Translations under genes and position numbers: made by a program
In this document: piece by piece, positions 15,973 to 25,220 of the stretch
How positions within the stretch are numbered: the first letter of the stretch is position 1
Layout: every line of letters begins with the position of its first letter
The notes under the pieces: model-generated
Database searches by the model: none
Seen by the model: only the letters and a program-made list of their open reading frames with translations
Told to the model about the DNA's origin: nothing
Source: a virus
Length of the DNA: 32,630 nt
Reading direction: 5' to 3' (one strand)
IMG/VR virus record: IMGVR_UViG_3300030098_003696
Location: 1 to 32,630 of that record

Positions 15973-16644
15973 CTATTGGATGTTTTCTAGCATCTGTGTT
16001 CCAATTTTACCAGCTGCTTGTTCTGCAAATTTTCCAAAAGGTGCTTCAAACGCACCAACCCCTTCACTTATAGCAGACATCTGACTTAATCGCATAGCAT
16101 TGGCATAATTTTCATAATTATTAATTAAGGAAGCTTGTCTATTTTCATCTCTAAATTGCCTTGCTTCTCCTTTTTCAAACTCATACATTCTTCCTTGAGC
16201 TTCTGCTTCTTGAACTCGTTGCTTCTCTTGAGTTTGCAATTGTTGTTTTTGCATTTCACCAGCCGCTTTCAATTTTTGATTTTGAACCTCTTGTTGCTCA
16301 ATATTAGCAGAGATTTCTTTTTTACTTTGTAAAGCTGCTTGAGCTAAAGCAGTTGCACCTCCAGCACCCATACCTACTTGTCGTATAGTATCTAACGTAT
16401 TAGCTAAAGCTATATCTGCTTGTTCTGCTTGCATTTCAGCTGCTCCAGTAGCCACAGAAAGATTCGCATATGGATTAGTAATCATTCCGCTTAAATCTTT
16501 AACTTTATCATATGGATTTATTAAAGCTTGTCTATTGGCTGTTAATCTATCTAAACGACTTTGTGCTGCTGCTCTTTTTGTTTCTGCCTTATTTCTTTCC
16601 TTTCTTAACGCAAAAGCTTCGTATGTTTTTTGAAATATACCCAT
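15973..16644 (-). CDS. Probable internal virion protein, coiled-coil type (223 aa)
   Basis: The protein is almost entirely alpha-helical by composition. It has a basic N-terminal helix (residues 1-40, many Lys/Arg), an Ala/Gly-rich central part (ANTLDTIRQVGMGAGGATALAQAALQ, here split: ANTLDTIRQ, then VGMGAGGATALAQAAL, near 80-107), then a Gln/Glu/Lys coiled coil (about 108-165) and an Ala-rich tail. T7 gp14-like internal virion proteins have a similar size and Ala/Gln-rich helical character, and the gene lies just upstream of two further candidate ejected proteins. I recall close relatives in marine phages, but function is inferred from position and composition. It ends in TAG. The upstream gene's stop is only 4 bases away. 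Confidence 0.65.
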   Translation of the reverse strand: MGIFQKTYEAFALRKERNKAETKRAAAQSRLDRLTANRQALINPYDKVKDLSGMITNPYANLSVATGAAEMQAEQADIALANTLDTIRQVGMGAGGATALAQAALQSKKEISANIEQQEVQNQKLKAAGEMQKQQLQTQEKQRVQEAEAQGRMYEFEKGEARQFRDENRQASLINNYENYANAMRLSQMSAISEGVGAFEAPFGKFAEQAAGKIGTQMLENIQ

Positions 16645-16648
16645 TTTT

Positions 16649-18334
16649 TTAATATGATGATGTTACAAAATGTGATGAAACAGCGAATAATTCCTTTGTT
16701 CCACCTGGTTGCGTTTTAGCATCTGTTGATATTTTTACTGTAGCAAAGTAACCTTTAATCCCACTCATGGCATCTCCAAATACTACCTCTCCAATAGTTT
16801 GAGTTGAATTGTTAACTAAATTTGCTACATACTTGTTTTCTTTTCTATCAAAACCAGATCTATACGTTACCCCTCCGTCAGTAAACTCTCCTTCTTCATA
16901 ACTTTTCACAGTTACAACGCTGTCTGATGTATTAACATAAGTTCCATTAACTAAATCAGGTCCAGTCTCACTACCAACAAAACTATCAATTTCCCAACCA
17001 TTACTACCTTCATAATTAACTGTTAAAAAGTTTTTAGTTATCGAAGGTGATGGATTGAAAATAAACGTTATATTAGCGTCATTGCTAGTTCCGTAAAAGT
17101 TACATCTATTATTGTCTATAGTAGTGTCATTATGTGCCCATATCTCTCCATCATTAAAAGAATAAAAAGTACTTCTTAAACTATCAATCCACATTGGTTT
17201 GTAACTATGGAAACTTGTCCATCCTAATGAGGATTCATCAAATATTACTGTATCGTAATCAGTGGTAGGATAAAGATATGATGGAGTACCCTGCATAGAT
17301 AAAACATAATTCTTGTTGTAATTATCCCATGCGCCTATTGCTTTTTCTTTAATATAAGTTATAAAGGTTATTTCTGTTTCCCCTGCGAAAGTAATACTAC
17401 TAGAAAATGTAACTTCACAAGTATCTGGTTTAGCCGTAATTGTAATATTATTACCATCAGAATCAGTATAAGGAATAAAATTAGTATTAGCAACTATATA
17501 TCCTTTACCTAATTGACAACATGTAAAATTTATAGGTACCATTTCAAGGGTAGTATATGCTCCTGTAATAGCTCCACCAAGACTATACTTCATCCTTACT
17601 TCCACCCAATCTGTTTCTAAAGTAGAAAGATAATCTCTAAAATAATCTTTCATCCCATAACCAGATATTTCAGTTATACCGTCTTTAGAAAGTCTAAGTA
17701 CCACTCCATTGTTTTTATCAGTGAAATATTTTCTATACCCATATACAGCGAATGATTCGGGATTTTGACTAATGCCATATTCACCTGCATAAGGAATTAA
17801 CTGACCTATAACTTGACCTGCTGCTTGGGTTTGCGTACCACCTTCAGCAGTATAAATAACATCTTTATCTATTAAAGCTCTATTAACTTTATGTTCTTGA
17901 AATACAACTAAGTTAGTATCTTCTGCATATAGTTTTTGTATACTACCATTCACTGGATCTAAGGACCTAGATATAGATTCTGCTATAGAAAATACATTAG
18001 TTTCATTTACACGATTTCCACTATTATAAATACCTGAATATATTATACTACTTTTTCTATGTTTCTGTTTAAAATAAGGTTCTGTTATATAAGCTTTAAC
18101 TCCAAAATCTACACTTGTATTATTATAACCACCTCGTATTCTAGCTTCTTCTACATACCACGGTGTATAATTTGTAGCTGCAGGAGTAGCCACTCCATTT
18201 GTGTAAAATGGAAATTGAGGGTAACCATTTGGTCTCCAAGGTAGCCCAGGCCACGATGGGATTGTTTCATCAACTTCCACTACTTTTTTTAACCAAAAAG
18301 AGTTAAAGTATTTTACCTCAATTGCATATGCCAT
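16649..18334 (-). CDS. Tail-associated beta-rich structural protein (561 aa)
   Basis: The protein is dominated by beta-strand-like sequence with many Thr, Asn, Tyr and Gly and no membrane segment or signal peptide. A Trp/Pro-rich N-terminal stretch (PSWPGLPWRPNGYPQFPFY, near 27-45) and an adjacent Cys pair (FTCCQL) stand out. The C-terminal 80 residues (GFDRKENKYVANLVNN, GIKGYFATVKISTD, KELFAVSSHFVTSSY) resemble what I recall as a conserved ending of marine phage tail proteins. It follows the large nozzle/stabilisation gene in the same reading frame, but four stop codons separate them, so it is an independent gene. It is probably part of the tail tip or nozzle assembly. No receptor-binding fold can be named from sequence. 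Confidence 0.66.
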   Translation of the reverse strand: MAYAIEVKYFNSFWLKKVVEVDETIPSWPGLPWRPNGYPQFPFYTNGVATPAATNYTPWYVEEARIRGGYNNTSVDFGVKAYITEPYFKQKHRKSSIIYSGIYNSGNRVNETNVFSIAESISRSLDPVNGSIQKLYAEDTNLVVFQEHKVNRALIDKDVIYTAEGGTQTQAAGQVIGQLIPYAGEYGISQNPESFAVYGYRKYFTDKNNGVVLRLSKDGITEISGYGMKDYFRDYLSTLETDWVEVRMKYSLGGAITGAYTTLEMVPINFTCCQLGKGYIVANTNFIPYTDSDGNNITITAKPDTCEVTFSSSITFAGETEITFITYIKEKAIGAWDNYNKNYVLSMQGTPSYLYPTTDYDTVIFDESSLGWTSFHSYKPMWIDSLRSTFYSFNDGEIWAHNDTTIDNNRCNFYGTSNDANITFIFNPSPSITKNFLTVNYEGSNGWEIDSFVGSETGPDLVNGTYVNTSDSVVTVKSYEEGEFTDGGVTYRSGFDRKENKYVANLVNNSTQTIGEVVFGDAMSGIKGYFATVKISTDAKTQPGGTKELFAVSSHFVTSSY

Positions 18335-18367
18335 AATTAATTATCACTTATTTTAAAACTTTATTAC

Positions 18368-21300
18368 TTACGATGCTGTAATTGTATAAGTCACAGTATC
18401 TGTTAGTCCACCAGCACCAGTAACATCTATTGCTACTGTATACGTATCTGCATCTTCAATTTCGTAATTTAGTAATGAACATTTACCCGTACCTAATGGG
18501 TTTAAATAAAAACTTGTAACAGTAGCGCCACTACTATTTGTTTGAGATGTTATTGCCCAAGTTAATTCTCTTCCTTGATCTGATGTATTAGCACTACCAT
18601 TATTAGCTATCATTTTATCAATAGATCCAGCTGCTAAGGAAATAGATTTAGAAGGTGTTGCAGAAGCCGGCGTTGTAATAGTAGGTCCAGTATTACCCAT
18701 AAGACCTAAAAAGCCTATATTGTTAGAAATACTTCCATTAGTAACTTGTATTGTTATACCAAACATTCTTAAATTAGGATCTGCACTCCACCAAAATGTA
18801 CCATTAGTTTCTAAATGATAAGCTCCAGATCCATCTGATACTAATGTAAATTCACTTGATCTATTTGTTCCATAATTATCTACTATACTATAAATACTCA
18901 TTGTAGCTGCAGTTAATACCGTTGTACCATCTGGAGCTAACGCCGCAAATGATGATGTTATAGTAGTACCCGAAGCCATATTTTCATTTAAATTAAAATT
19001 AATGGCTTGAAATGACATTGGGATAGTATTGTCATTATTTAATATATTATTATTCAATTCAATCACACTACCACAAGTACCAGTCTCCCAAAATAAATCT
19101 AAATTAGAAATACCTGGTTCTGTCTCATATACAGCTAAAGCAGGTCGCATAGACACGTTAGATAAACCTAAATACCCGGTTCCGCCTTCTGCTGCAGCTC
19201 CTATTGTAATATCTTTTACTTCAACTTTCCCAACAAGAGGATTACTCTCCCAGCTATAAAGTTCAGGGGCTGTATCAGATCCAGTAACTTGAGGATCCCA
19301 CAATCCTTGATCAATACCTGTACCAATTGTTATTACATTATCTTTTTTAGTTCCAGGATTTACTCTTTTATTTAATGTGGCCTGAAAATTAGCTTCTGTT
19401 AAAGTTACTTCTTGATTAGCACTTCCTCCAAAAGTACCAGTAGCAAACGTAATAGTATCACCAATAGCGTAACTTGTACCTGGATCAGTTACTGTTAATA
19501 TAGTTGCCACTCCTCCAGACACAGTCATTGATAATTTCATACCACTTCCACTACCACTCGTACTTACACCAGCACTAACTCCTGGTGTTAAATCAGTATA
19601 TGTATCATTAGTAGCACCATTAAAAGGGGTGGTAATACTATCAATTAAGCTAGATGGATAATTCAATATTGACGTGTTGGGTACATAATTAGTAACACGT
19701 GGACTTAAAAATACACTAGCATTTTCTGTAACTAAATCTTTTTTACCCACAAACCAAGTGGTTAATAAGTTTTGATATTCAGCTTCTCTTGCCGCATCAA
19801 TACCATCCATTAAGAAATCTTCTATAGTAGGTGAAATCATCGAATTACTATTGTCAAGGAGGAATTGCATGTCAGTAACACTTACTCCTTCAAATGATAA
19901 ACCAGCGTCTTTTACATCTTCAAATGTAGGGCGAGCTGTAACAAATTCTTTTTGCTCCGGTCCTACTTTAGTAAGATCTCTAGGTATTTTATTTATATTA
20001 TCACTAGCTATAGTAAAATAACAAATTGGATTATCATTAGTTGCTGCGTAGTTTCCAAAACCAGCATCAGCAATAGGATTGATATATCCATTTAATATAC
20101 CTGGAAAATATACGTTATAATAATCTTGTTCACTTTGTTTTACAACAATTTTATAAGTATGCCATCCTAATACATTAGGTTCATTTAAAGCAGTAACTTG
20201 TATACGAGCATATCCATTACCCCCTAAAATCTGTAAAGTATCTCCTACAGCATATCCTTCTCCAGGATTTTTTATACTCACTGCCGTTACTGGACCAGCA
20301 CCAGCCGTAATATCTACAATAAGACCAGTACCATTCTCACTACCAGATACATAAGCCGTAGCTACATCATCAGTAGTAGTATATCCAGTACCTGGAATGG
20401 TAATATTAACTGCACTAATACTTCCAACTGCAGCATATATACCAGGATAACCACTTTCACTTAATATAGAAGTAGGGATAATATTATTAAAAGTAATTTT
20501 CATTGAATCACCTGGCCATGTATCTGTATTACTAATTAAATCAGAACTAGTAAATGTAGAATCTTTATATGGGTGATATATAGTATCTCCTTTTAAAGTT
20601 GTAGATACACTAGATGTAGCTGAAGATAATATTACATTTGATTGTCTACCGTAACGATCAGCTAATATTATTGCAGCTTGATAATTCCTGTTTTGTTTAA
20701 GTGTATGATTTTGATATTCTTTTCTCACATACGACGGAGGTGTAGCTGCTTCTGTATTTTTTTCACTTATTGAAACGTTATAATCTAAATTGGGAGGCGG
20801 TGTATGGTTTTCTATAAAATTCCCATACATAACTCTATTACCTGAAACTTCTTGTCCTAATGCTCTAATAGGTACTCTATCATATACTCTAACTGTTTCT
20901 TTTTCTGGTAAAGTTTTCCAAGGTTTGGTAGATTGATATTTATATTCTAATAAAGATCCTCTTGTTGGAAATTCTTCTTTTGGAATTGTTTCAATAATTC
21001 TTATTACTGCTCCGTTGGATTCTTTGTATAGTATATCTATTGCATTAATTTTTAGTTCATCTGCTATAGTATTCCAAGTATATCCATGTGGAGTATTTAT
21101 TATTAATCCTATTTCATTAACTTTATTTCTCATGAAATCTACTTCTGTGCTTTTGAAAGTTTTATCTTCATCAAATTGAAGAAAATAACCATCATTTTCA
21201 GGTATGAATGCTATTTGAGTAAAAGGAGCAATTAATGAATTTTCATTATCCTCAAACCTAAATCTATAACTAAATCTTACTAATTTATCTTTGAGATATT

Positions 21301-22438
21301 GAGAGTCTCCAGGGTAGTCACTATTGTAATAAGGATTTGCAGTTCCTACAGCTGGAATAGTTAATACAGCATCACTATTTCCACCTATTACTTGTACAGT
21401 ATCACCAGCTTCATATCCATGACCTAACTTTACTGGAGTAGCTGTAGCAACAGCTCCAGCAGCTACAGTTATTGTAACGGTCAGTCCTTGTCCATTACCA
21501 GTTAGTGTAGTCGTAGCTACAGTAGCTGCAGTATAACCTGTACCCGCTGTTGTTACCCAAGCAGCGGTATCAGTTACGTTTACTGTAGTAGGATCTGGTA
21601 GCTTTTCACTAACTACATCACGCATTGTGCTTTGGTAAGTAGTAGTAAGGGTTAATGTCGCATTAGCTCCTCCAGTAGTTACTGTTACTATATCTCCATT
21701 TTGATACCCAACCCCAGATTCTATTATAGTTAATGTAGCTATAGCACCACCACCACCAATAGTATCTATATTAATCAACATACCTTCTCCACTTCCTCCT
21801 GTAACAGGAATATTTATACCAGTAGAATATCCAGTATTAGTACCACCAAGGACATAAGTAGAAACGGCTTCTTTATATAAATCTATAGGTTTCCATGGAT
21901 AATATTTTGCTACACTAATTTGATCTTCTTTAGTATAATAAGTAGCATCATTTTCAGCTTTTAATATATTAATTTTTCTAGGTTGATTCCTGTTGTCAGT
22001 CCAAAAAAGTAAGTCTTCTAGTAAATTAATACCGTATATAGGGTGAGTTTTGGAAAAATTAAGGAAATAACCACTGACTAGAGTATTGACAGTGTTTGTA
22101 TTAGGATAATAAGCCATTATATAACATAAAGAATTTGCTGAAGCAAAGTTACTTAACTTATCTGCGGAAGTGTCTGTGTAGTCAGTGAGAAGTACTATAA
22201 TTCTATTATTAGTATCATCCATAAACTTACCAATAACATTCAAACCACATTCAGCACTTAATCCTAAATCAGTGGCAATAACATTACCTAAAACATTTTC
22301 TAATGCTCCAACATCTGCTCCTTCTGATTTACTAATAGCTATATTTTGAGCATCTCTATATTCACCATTAGGAACTATTCTATGATCCAAGTCCTTATTC
22401 ATTTTGGACTTGAGGAATGTGTTTTTTATTTCAGCCAT
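18368..22438 (-). CDS. Large tail nozzle/stabilisation protein with inserted beta repeats (1356 aa)
   Basis: The N-terminus (FLKSKMNKDLDHRIVPNGEY, then RDAQNIAIS and GALENVLGN) matches the pattern I know from phage stabilisation proteins of marine and crAss-like phages, functionally analogous to P22 gp10 and T7 gp12. These close the DNA channel below the connector rings. A second typical block is YLKDKLVRFSYRFRFEDNE followed by LIAPFTQIAFIP (about 381-413). Four copies of a GxGYxxGDT beta module are inserted (about 202-265, 297-363, 682-748, 945-1015). The last 100 residues end ADTYTVAIDVT and LTDTVTYTITAS, like a cadherin- or Ig-type domain that may face outward. The start follows the ring-protein stop by 4 bases. 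It is longer than T7 gp12 (about 800), mostly because of the inserts. Confidence 0.77.
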   Translation of the reverse strand: MAEIKNTFLKSKMNKDLDHRIVPNGEYRDAQNIAISKSEGADVGALENVLGNVIATDLGLSAECGLNVIGKFMDDTNNRIIVLLTDYTDTSADKLSNFASANSLCYIMAYYPNTNTVNTLVSGYFLNFSKTHPIYGINLLEDLLFWTDNRNQPRKINILKAENDATYYTKEDQISVAKYYPWKPIDLYKEAVSTYVLGGTNTGYSTGINIPVTGGSGEGMLINIDTIGGGGAIATLTIIESGVGYQNGDIVTVTTGGANATLTLTTTYQSTMRDVVSEKLPDPTTVNVTDTAAWVTTAGTGYTAATVATTTLTGNGQGLTVTITVAAGAVATATPVKLGHGYEAGDTVQVIGGNSDAVLTIPAVGTANPYYNSDYPGDSQYLKDKLVRFSYRFRFEDNENSLIAPFTQIAFIPENDGYFLQFDEDKTFKSTEVDFMRNKVNEIGLIINTPHGYTWNTIADELKINAIDILYKESNGAVIRIIETIPKEEFPTRGSLLEYKYQSTKPWKTLPEKETVRVYDRVPIRALGQEVSGNRVMYGNFIENHTPPPNLDYNVSISEKNTEAATPPSYVRKEYQNHTLKQNRNYQAAIILADRYGRQSNVILSSATSSVSTTLKGDTIYHPYKDSTFTSSDLISNTDTWPGDSMKITFNNIIPTSILSESGYPGIYAAVGSISAVNITIPGTGYTTTDDVATAYVSGSENGTGLIVDITAGAGPVTAVSIKNPGEGYAVGDTLQILGGNGYARIQVTALNEPNVLGWHTYKIVVKQSEQDYYNVYFPGILNGYINPIADAGFGNYAATNDNPICYFTIASDNINKIPRDLTKVGPEQKEFVTARPTFEDVKDAGLSFEGVSVTDMQFLLDNSNSMISPTIEDFLMDGIDAAREAEYQNLLTTWFVGKKDLVTENASVFLSPRVTNYVPNTSILNYPSSLIDSITTPFNGATNDTYTDLTPGVSAGVSTSGSGSGMKLSMTVSGGVATILTVTDPGTSYAIGDTITFATGTFGGSANQEVTLTEANFQATLNKRVNPGTKKDNVITIGTGIDQGLWDPQVTGSDTAPELYSWESNPLVGKVEVKDITIGAAAEGGTGYLGLSNVSMRPALAVYETEPGISNLDLFWETGTCGSVIELNNNILNNDNTIPMSFQAINFNLNENMASGTTITSSFAALAPDGTTVLTAATMSIYSIVDNYGTNRSSEFTLVSDGSGAYHLETNGTFWWSADPNLRMFGITIQVTNGSISNNIGFLGLMGNTGPTITTPASATPSKSISLAAGSIDKMIANNGSANTSDQGRELTWAITSQTNSSGATVTSFYLNPLGTGKCSLLNYEIEDADTYTVAIDVTGAGGLTDTVTYTITAS
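19394..21835 (-). repeat. Four GxGYxxGDT beta modules within the nozzle protein
   Basis: Copies lie at about 21644-21835, 21350-21550, 20195-20395 and 19394-19606. Their cores are SGVGYQNGDIVTV, LGHGYEAGDTVQV, PGEGYAVGDTLQI and PGTSYAIGDTITF (residues 241-253, 338-350, 725-737, 986-998). The third copy is preceded by a GTGY half-module and GTGL-x-VDIT, and the second by GTGY and GQGLTVTIT. Such modules are frequent in phage fibres and surface proteins. Confidence 0.85.
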
Positions 22439-22442
22439 TTAA

Positions 22443-23579
22443 TTAGTGTTTAATCCATTTAGATTTACCTCTCATCACTTGAACTATTTCATTTAATTTA
22501 ATATTTGATAACCTTATCTTAGCGTTTCTTAATGCAGCTCTTCTATCTCTTTTATATCGTTGAACTACGTATTCTGGTTGATTTGCTCTCCCTGCTAATA
22601 TAGAATAAGCTATATGTAAATACATTGCTTCTTCTGCCATCTTAGGTACTTTAGTGTCAGCATCTACAGATAAACCATCTGATATATATTCTAATATAAT
22701 TAATTGACCACTTAAATTACTACTAAAAGAAAATTTACCTTCTCTTTCATTTATAGTAAACCATCCATTTTTTTGTGAAGTTTGAGGCTCTAATCCATAT
22801 CTTTGACCAAATGCTAATTTATTCCAAGTCCAATCATATACTCCAGTATTATAATCTTCTACTGTGTAGTCTCCTGATAATCGAGTATCATTAGCACTTC
22901 TCCACCTTTCATCCGTTAAAGAAGATCCTTGTATATTATCTCCTAAACTATCTTGAGTGGGAACACCATCACTATCTTGAACTGGTACTCTATATGGATT
23001 ACTTGTTAATTGAGTTGGATATATAATATGTTTTACTCCATAATCATCTATCCAAGATAAATTAACATAGTTAACATAGTCTTGGGGTATGATCAAAGAT
23101 AAACTATCTGGAATAGTTAATTCTTGTGATTTAATACTTTTAAGTGTATCATAACTAAATTCTTGCAAACCTCGTTTAGCATGAAACATTACGTCGGTTC
23201 TTTTTACTAATGGTATTAGTTTACCTTCTCCTACATAAGCTACTAAAAAGTTATTTATAATATTATCTAACGATATATAAGAATAACTACCATTATTACT
23301 CCATTTAGCTTCATCTGTTAGTTCTATCACTACAATATCTCCAAGTACAGTAGGAGTATTCATAGTAACTATATTGTTGGCCATAGAGTAAGCAGCGGGC
23401 AATAAAGTTATACCATTTAATTTTATATTAAAATTAGAAAAAGTAGTGGCGGTTGTATTTACTAAAGTAACATCTCCACCCCAAGCAGTCATTACTTCAT
23501 TAGGAGATGCTGTACCAGTTGCAACCATTGCTTGTTGACCAGCGTAGTATTGTTCATTAGTTTCTGTTAATAATCCCAT
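22443..23579 (-). CDS. Head-tail connector / tail tubular (ring) protein (378 aa)
   Basis: After a beta-rich N-terminal 100 residues comes the diagnostic part: SLDNIINNFLVAYVGEGKLI, VKRTDVMFHAKRGLQEFSYD, then IPDSLSLIIPQDYVNYVNLS. This pattern I recall from connector proteins of marine podoviruses and crAss-like phages, which form dodecameric rings under the portal like T7 gp11. The C-terminal 60 residues form a basic helix pair (VVQRYKRDRRAALRNAKIRL). Phage connector genes usually sit, as here, between the capsid genes and the nozzle. The spacing to both neighbours is 4-6 bases, so it is cotranscribed with them. Confidence 0.78.
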   Translation of the reverse strand: MGLLTETNEQYYAGQQAMVATGTASPNEVMTAWGGDVTLVNTTATTFSNFNIKLNGITLLPAAYSMANNIVTMNTPTVLGDIVVIELTDEAKWSNNGSYSYISLDNIINNFLVAYVGEGKLIPLVKRTDVMFHAKRGLQEFSYDTLKSIKSQELTIPDSLSLIIPQDYVNYVNLSWIDDYGVKHIIYPTQLTSNPYRVPVQDSDGVPTQDSLGDNIQGSSLTDERWRSANDTRLSGDYTVEDYNTGVYDWTWNKLAFGQRYGLEPQTSQKNGWFTINEREGKFSFSSNLSGQLIILEYISDGLSVDADTKVPKMAEEAMYLHIAYSILAGRANQPEYVVQRYKRDRRAALRNAKIRLSNIKLNEIVQVMRGKSKWIKH

Positions 23580-23585
23580 GTTTTA

Positions 23586-24326
23586 TTAGCTTTTTTCGTT
23601 AGCTTTTTCTTGCGCAACCATTGATGCGGCCGTTTGTACTATTTGAGGATCTCTAATCACAACCCCTGAGTAAAGTAAAATTTGCATTATAATATTAACT
23701 TGCTCTGAAGGATGAAGCTCAAATTCAGTTGAAGTAGCAGCATTATAAATGTAACCACCTGTATTTACATCAACAGTATAACCCCACACAGGATTACTAG
23801 GTCGTTTTACATAAGTTATTTTTATATCTGATTGTATAGATTCGGGAAGGACAATGAATTTTTGCCTCATAGCAGGGGGAGGTCCTGCAGATACTGTATG
23901 TTCACCTTCTAGTATATATAAAGGATATGTTGTAGAAGGTTTTGTTAAAGGAGATTTATTTACCAAAAGATATTCATTTCTTTGAATTTCTTCTAATTCG
24001 GTTGTATTATTATAGATAATTGTACCTATTCTATGTACACCACCTGGTGCGTACCAATAAGATCCAGGAGCATGATATATAGCGTCAGTCGGACCATGTT
24101 GAAAAATATCTATTTTTTCATATAAATTTTTTACACGATTAGCGTATTCACTATTATTTTCTGGAATACGTAGTTGTTGATTTAAATCTTCAAAATAATT
24201 TTCAAATATTTCAAGTTGTACTTGTTCCCCAATTTTATTAAATTCAGCCGGAGTAATATATCCTCTCTGCTCTTTATTAAGAATTAATAAAACGGTTTTA
24301 TATACTGTGTCTACACTTACTGCCAT
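23586..24326 (-). CDS. Head-tail connector / ring protein (246 aa)
   Basis: The N-terminus reads VDTVYKTVLLILNKEQRGYI and TPAEFNKIGEQVQLEIFENY, a helical signature I associate with adaptor or ring proteins next to the tubular protein in marine phages and crAss-like phages. The rest is mixed alpha/beta with a Pro-rich loop (SAGPPPAMR) and a C-terminal helix (VNIIMQILLYSGVVIRDPQI). It likely forms the first ring below the portal, with the 378-aa protein next. Its start is only 22 bases after the terminator stem at 24349-24370. Its transcription therefore needs either readthrough or a promoter inside the preceding gene. Confidence 0.7.
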   Translation of the reverse strand: MAVSVDTVYKTVLLILNKEQRGYITPAEFNKIGEQVQLEIFENYFEDLNQQLRIPENNSEYANRVKNLYEKIDIFQHGPTDAIYHAPGSYWYAPGGVHRIGTIIYNNTTELEEIQRNEYLLVNKSPLTKPSTTYPLYILEGEHTVSAGPPPAMRQKFIVLPESIQSDIKITYVKRPSNPVWGYTVDVNTGGYIYNAATSTEFELHPSEQVNIIMQILLYSGVVIRDPQIVQTAASMVAQEKANEKS

Positions 24327-24348
24327 TATAAAGTTGTTTTAAATAAAA

Positions 24349-24370
24349 AAGGCGGCCGCATTGCCGCCTT
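24349..24370 (-). terminator. Intrinsic terminator after the 256-aa gene
   Basis: In the leftward direction the RNA has an 8-bp stem (AAGGCGGC/GCCGCCTT) with a 6-base loop, followed directly by a run of T. It is strikingly GC-rich for this genome and lies 16 bases after the stop codon of the 256-aa gene. The stem incidentally contains the 8-base palindrome GCGGCCGC. Confidence 0.92.
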
Positions 24371-24385
24371 ATTTATAATCACTTG

Positions 24386-25156
24386 TTATTCAAGTTTTTT
24401 ATCTATAGACTTATAAACTTCTAACCCTTCATCTGTTTTAAACCACGCAGCCATAGCTGAATATGGATTTTCATCAAATGGAACAGTCATTAATTTACGA
24501 CCATTAGTAGCCCAAGTAAAAGTTCTTTGATCATCTGATAGTTTTATTATTCCATGTTCTCTTGCTTTAATTGCAAAATTCCTTAAAATAACATTTTCAT
24601 CATTAGCTAGATTAAGAAATAAAGCTGGATTTTTTTTAGCAAATAAAATGCCATCTCTTTTTAACTCTTTAGTAGTTAAATTAGATACTCCTGATCCAAA
24701 TTCAACTCTTAATATAGCTTCTATTTGTTCTATATCCATTGTTCTAGCAATACCAACTGCGTCATCTTGTAATTCTAAATATTCTAACTCATCTACTGCT
24801 TCTATTTCTCTATCTAATTCTTGAAAAATATAACCTCTATGAGGATGTTTATTTAAAAATTCTTGTAAATTTCTTTTTTCTTTAGGAACATGTAATACTC
24901 CATCTACAAAAACAATATGTTTAAGAGTGGCTGGTCCTTCTTGTTCATCTACAAAAATACTTTTTTGATTAGTAGCATATCTTAATTCTCTTTCATACCC
25001 CATTTCAGGATCAAACCAAGTTAATGGATATTTTTGAGTGTGTCTACTAGGTATTGTGTATGATAACGGTTCTCTACCATTAGCTAAATAATAATGTCTA
25101 TCTTTATATTCCCAAGTATCTTTTACTTGAGGAATTTCTTTTTTTGTTTTTTCCAT
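24386..25156 (-). CDS. Conserved-looking protein of unknown function between two terminators (256 aa)
   Basis: Not recognised with confidence. The protein is soluble and charged. The first 110 residues are mixed with aromatic and Pro residues (YTIPSRH, YPLTWFDPEMGYERELRY), including a beta part (ATLKHIVFVDGVLHVPKEK) that resembles the start of small head or completion proteins in marine phages. The second half is helical with acidic patches (QELDREIEAVDELEYLEL) and ends ENPYSAMAAWFKTDEGLEVY. It lies between the capsid genes and the connector rings, so a head-completion, gatekeeper or virion accessory role is plausible. An intrinsic terminator precedes it and another follows it, making it the only gene in the block with its own transcriptional borders. 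Only 26 A/T-rich bases separate the first terminator from the ATG. Confidence 0.65.
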   Translation of the reverse strand: MEKTKKEIPQVKDTWEYKDRHYYLANGREPLSYTIPSRHTQKYPLTWFDPEMGYERELRYATNQKSIFVDEQEGPATLKHIVFVDGVLHVPKEKRNLQEFLNKHPHRGYIFQELDREIEAVDELEYLELQDDAVGIARTMDIEQIEAILRVEFGSGVSNLTTKELKRDGILFAKKNPALFLNLANDENVILRNFAIKAREHGIIKLSDDQRTFTWATNGRKLMTVPFDENPYSAMAAWFKTDEGLEVYKSIDKKLE

Positions 25157-25182
25157 GATATAATATAATATAAATAATTAAA
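25157..25182 (-). promoter_or_regulatory. A/T-only leader, possible promoter or unstructured ribosome landing site
   Basis: Almost all bases between the terminator and the 256-aa gene start are A or T, with ATATT repeated. On the minus strand it reads TTAATTATTTATATTATATT before ATATC-ATG. TATATT could serve as a -10 box, but no Bacteroidetes-type TAnnTTTG or -33 TTTG is present. A role as an unstructured leader for initiation without Shine-Dalgarno is as likely. Confidence 0.22.
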
Positions 25183-25206
25183 AAGACCCCGCCGAAGCGG
25201 GATCTT
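25183..25206 (-). terminator. Intrinsic terminator with UUCG tetraloop after the capsid genes
   Basis: In the leftward RNA, AAGATCCCGC, loop TTCG, then GCGGGGTCTT forms a 10-bp stem closed by C(UUCG)G, an exceptionally stable tetraloop, followed by T-rich sequence. It lies 15 bases after the stop of the 114-aa gene. The 25187/25202 pair is a U-G wobble leftward but a C-A mismatch rightward. Confidence 0.93.
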
Positions 25207-25220
25207 ATTATTGTTACTTA

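Noticed and set aside
18335-18367. The 1356-aa and 561-aa genes are in the same frame, suggesting stop-codon readthrough or a split gene.
   Set aside because: Reading through the gap in frame meets four stops (TAA, TAA, TGA, TAA), so readthrough is implausible; same frame occurs by chance one time in three.
24352-24359. NotI-type site GCGGCCGC in an AT-rich genome, as a possible cloning scar.
   Set aside because: It is fully explained as part of the GC-rich stem of an intrinsic terminator with a matching arm and T-run.
25157-25182. A/T repeat tract as a replication origin or recombination site.
   Set aside because: Only about 26 bases of A/T between a terminator and a start codon, with no iterons or inverted repeats; a leader or weak promoter is the simpler reading.
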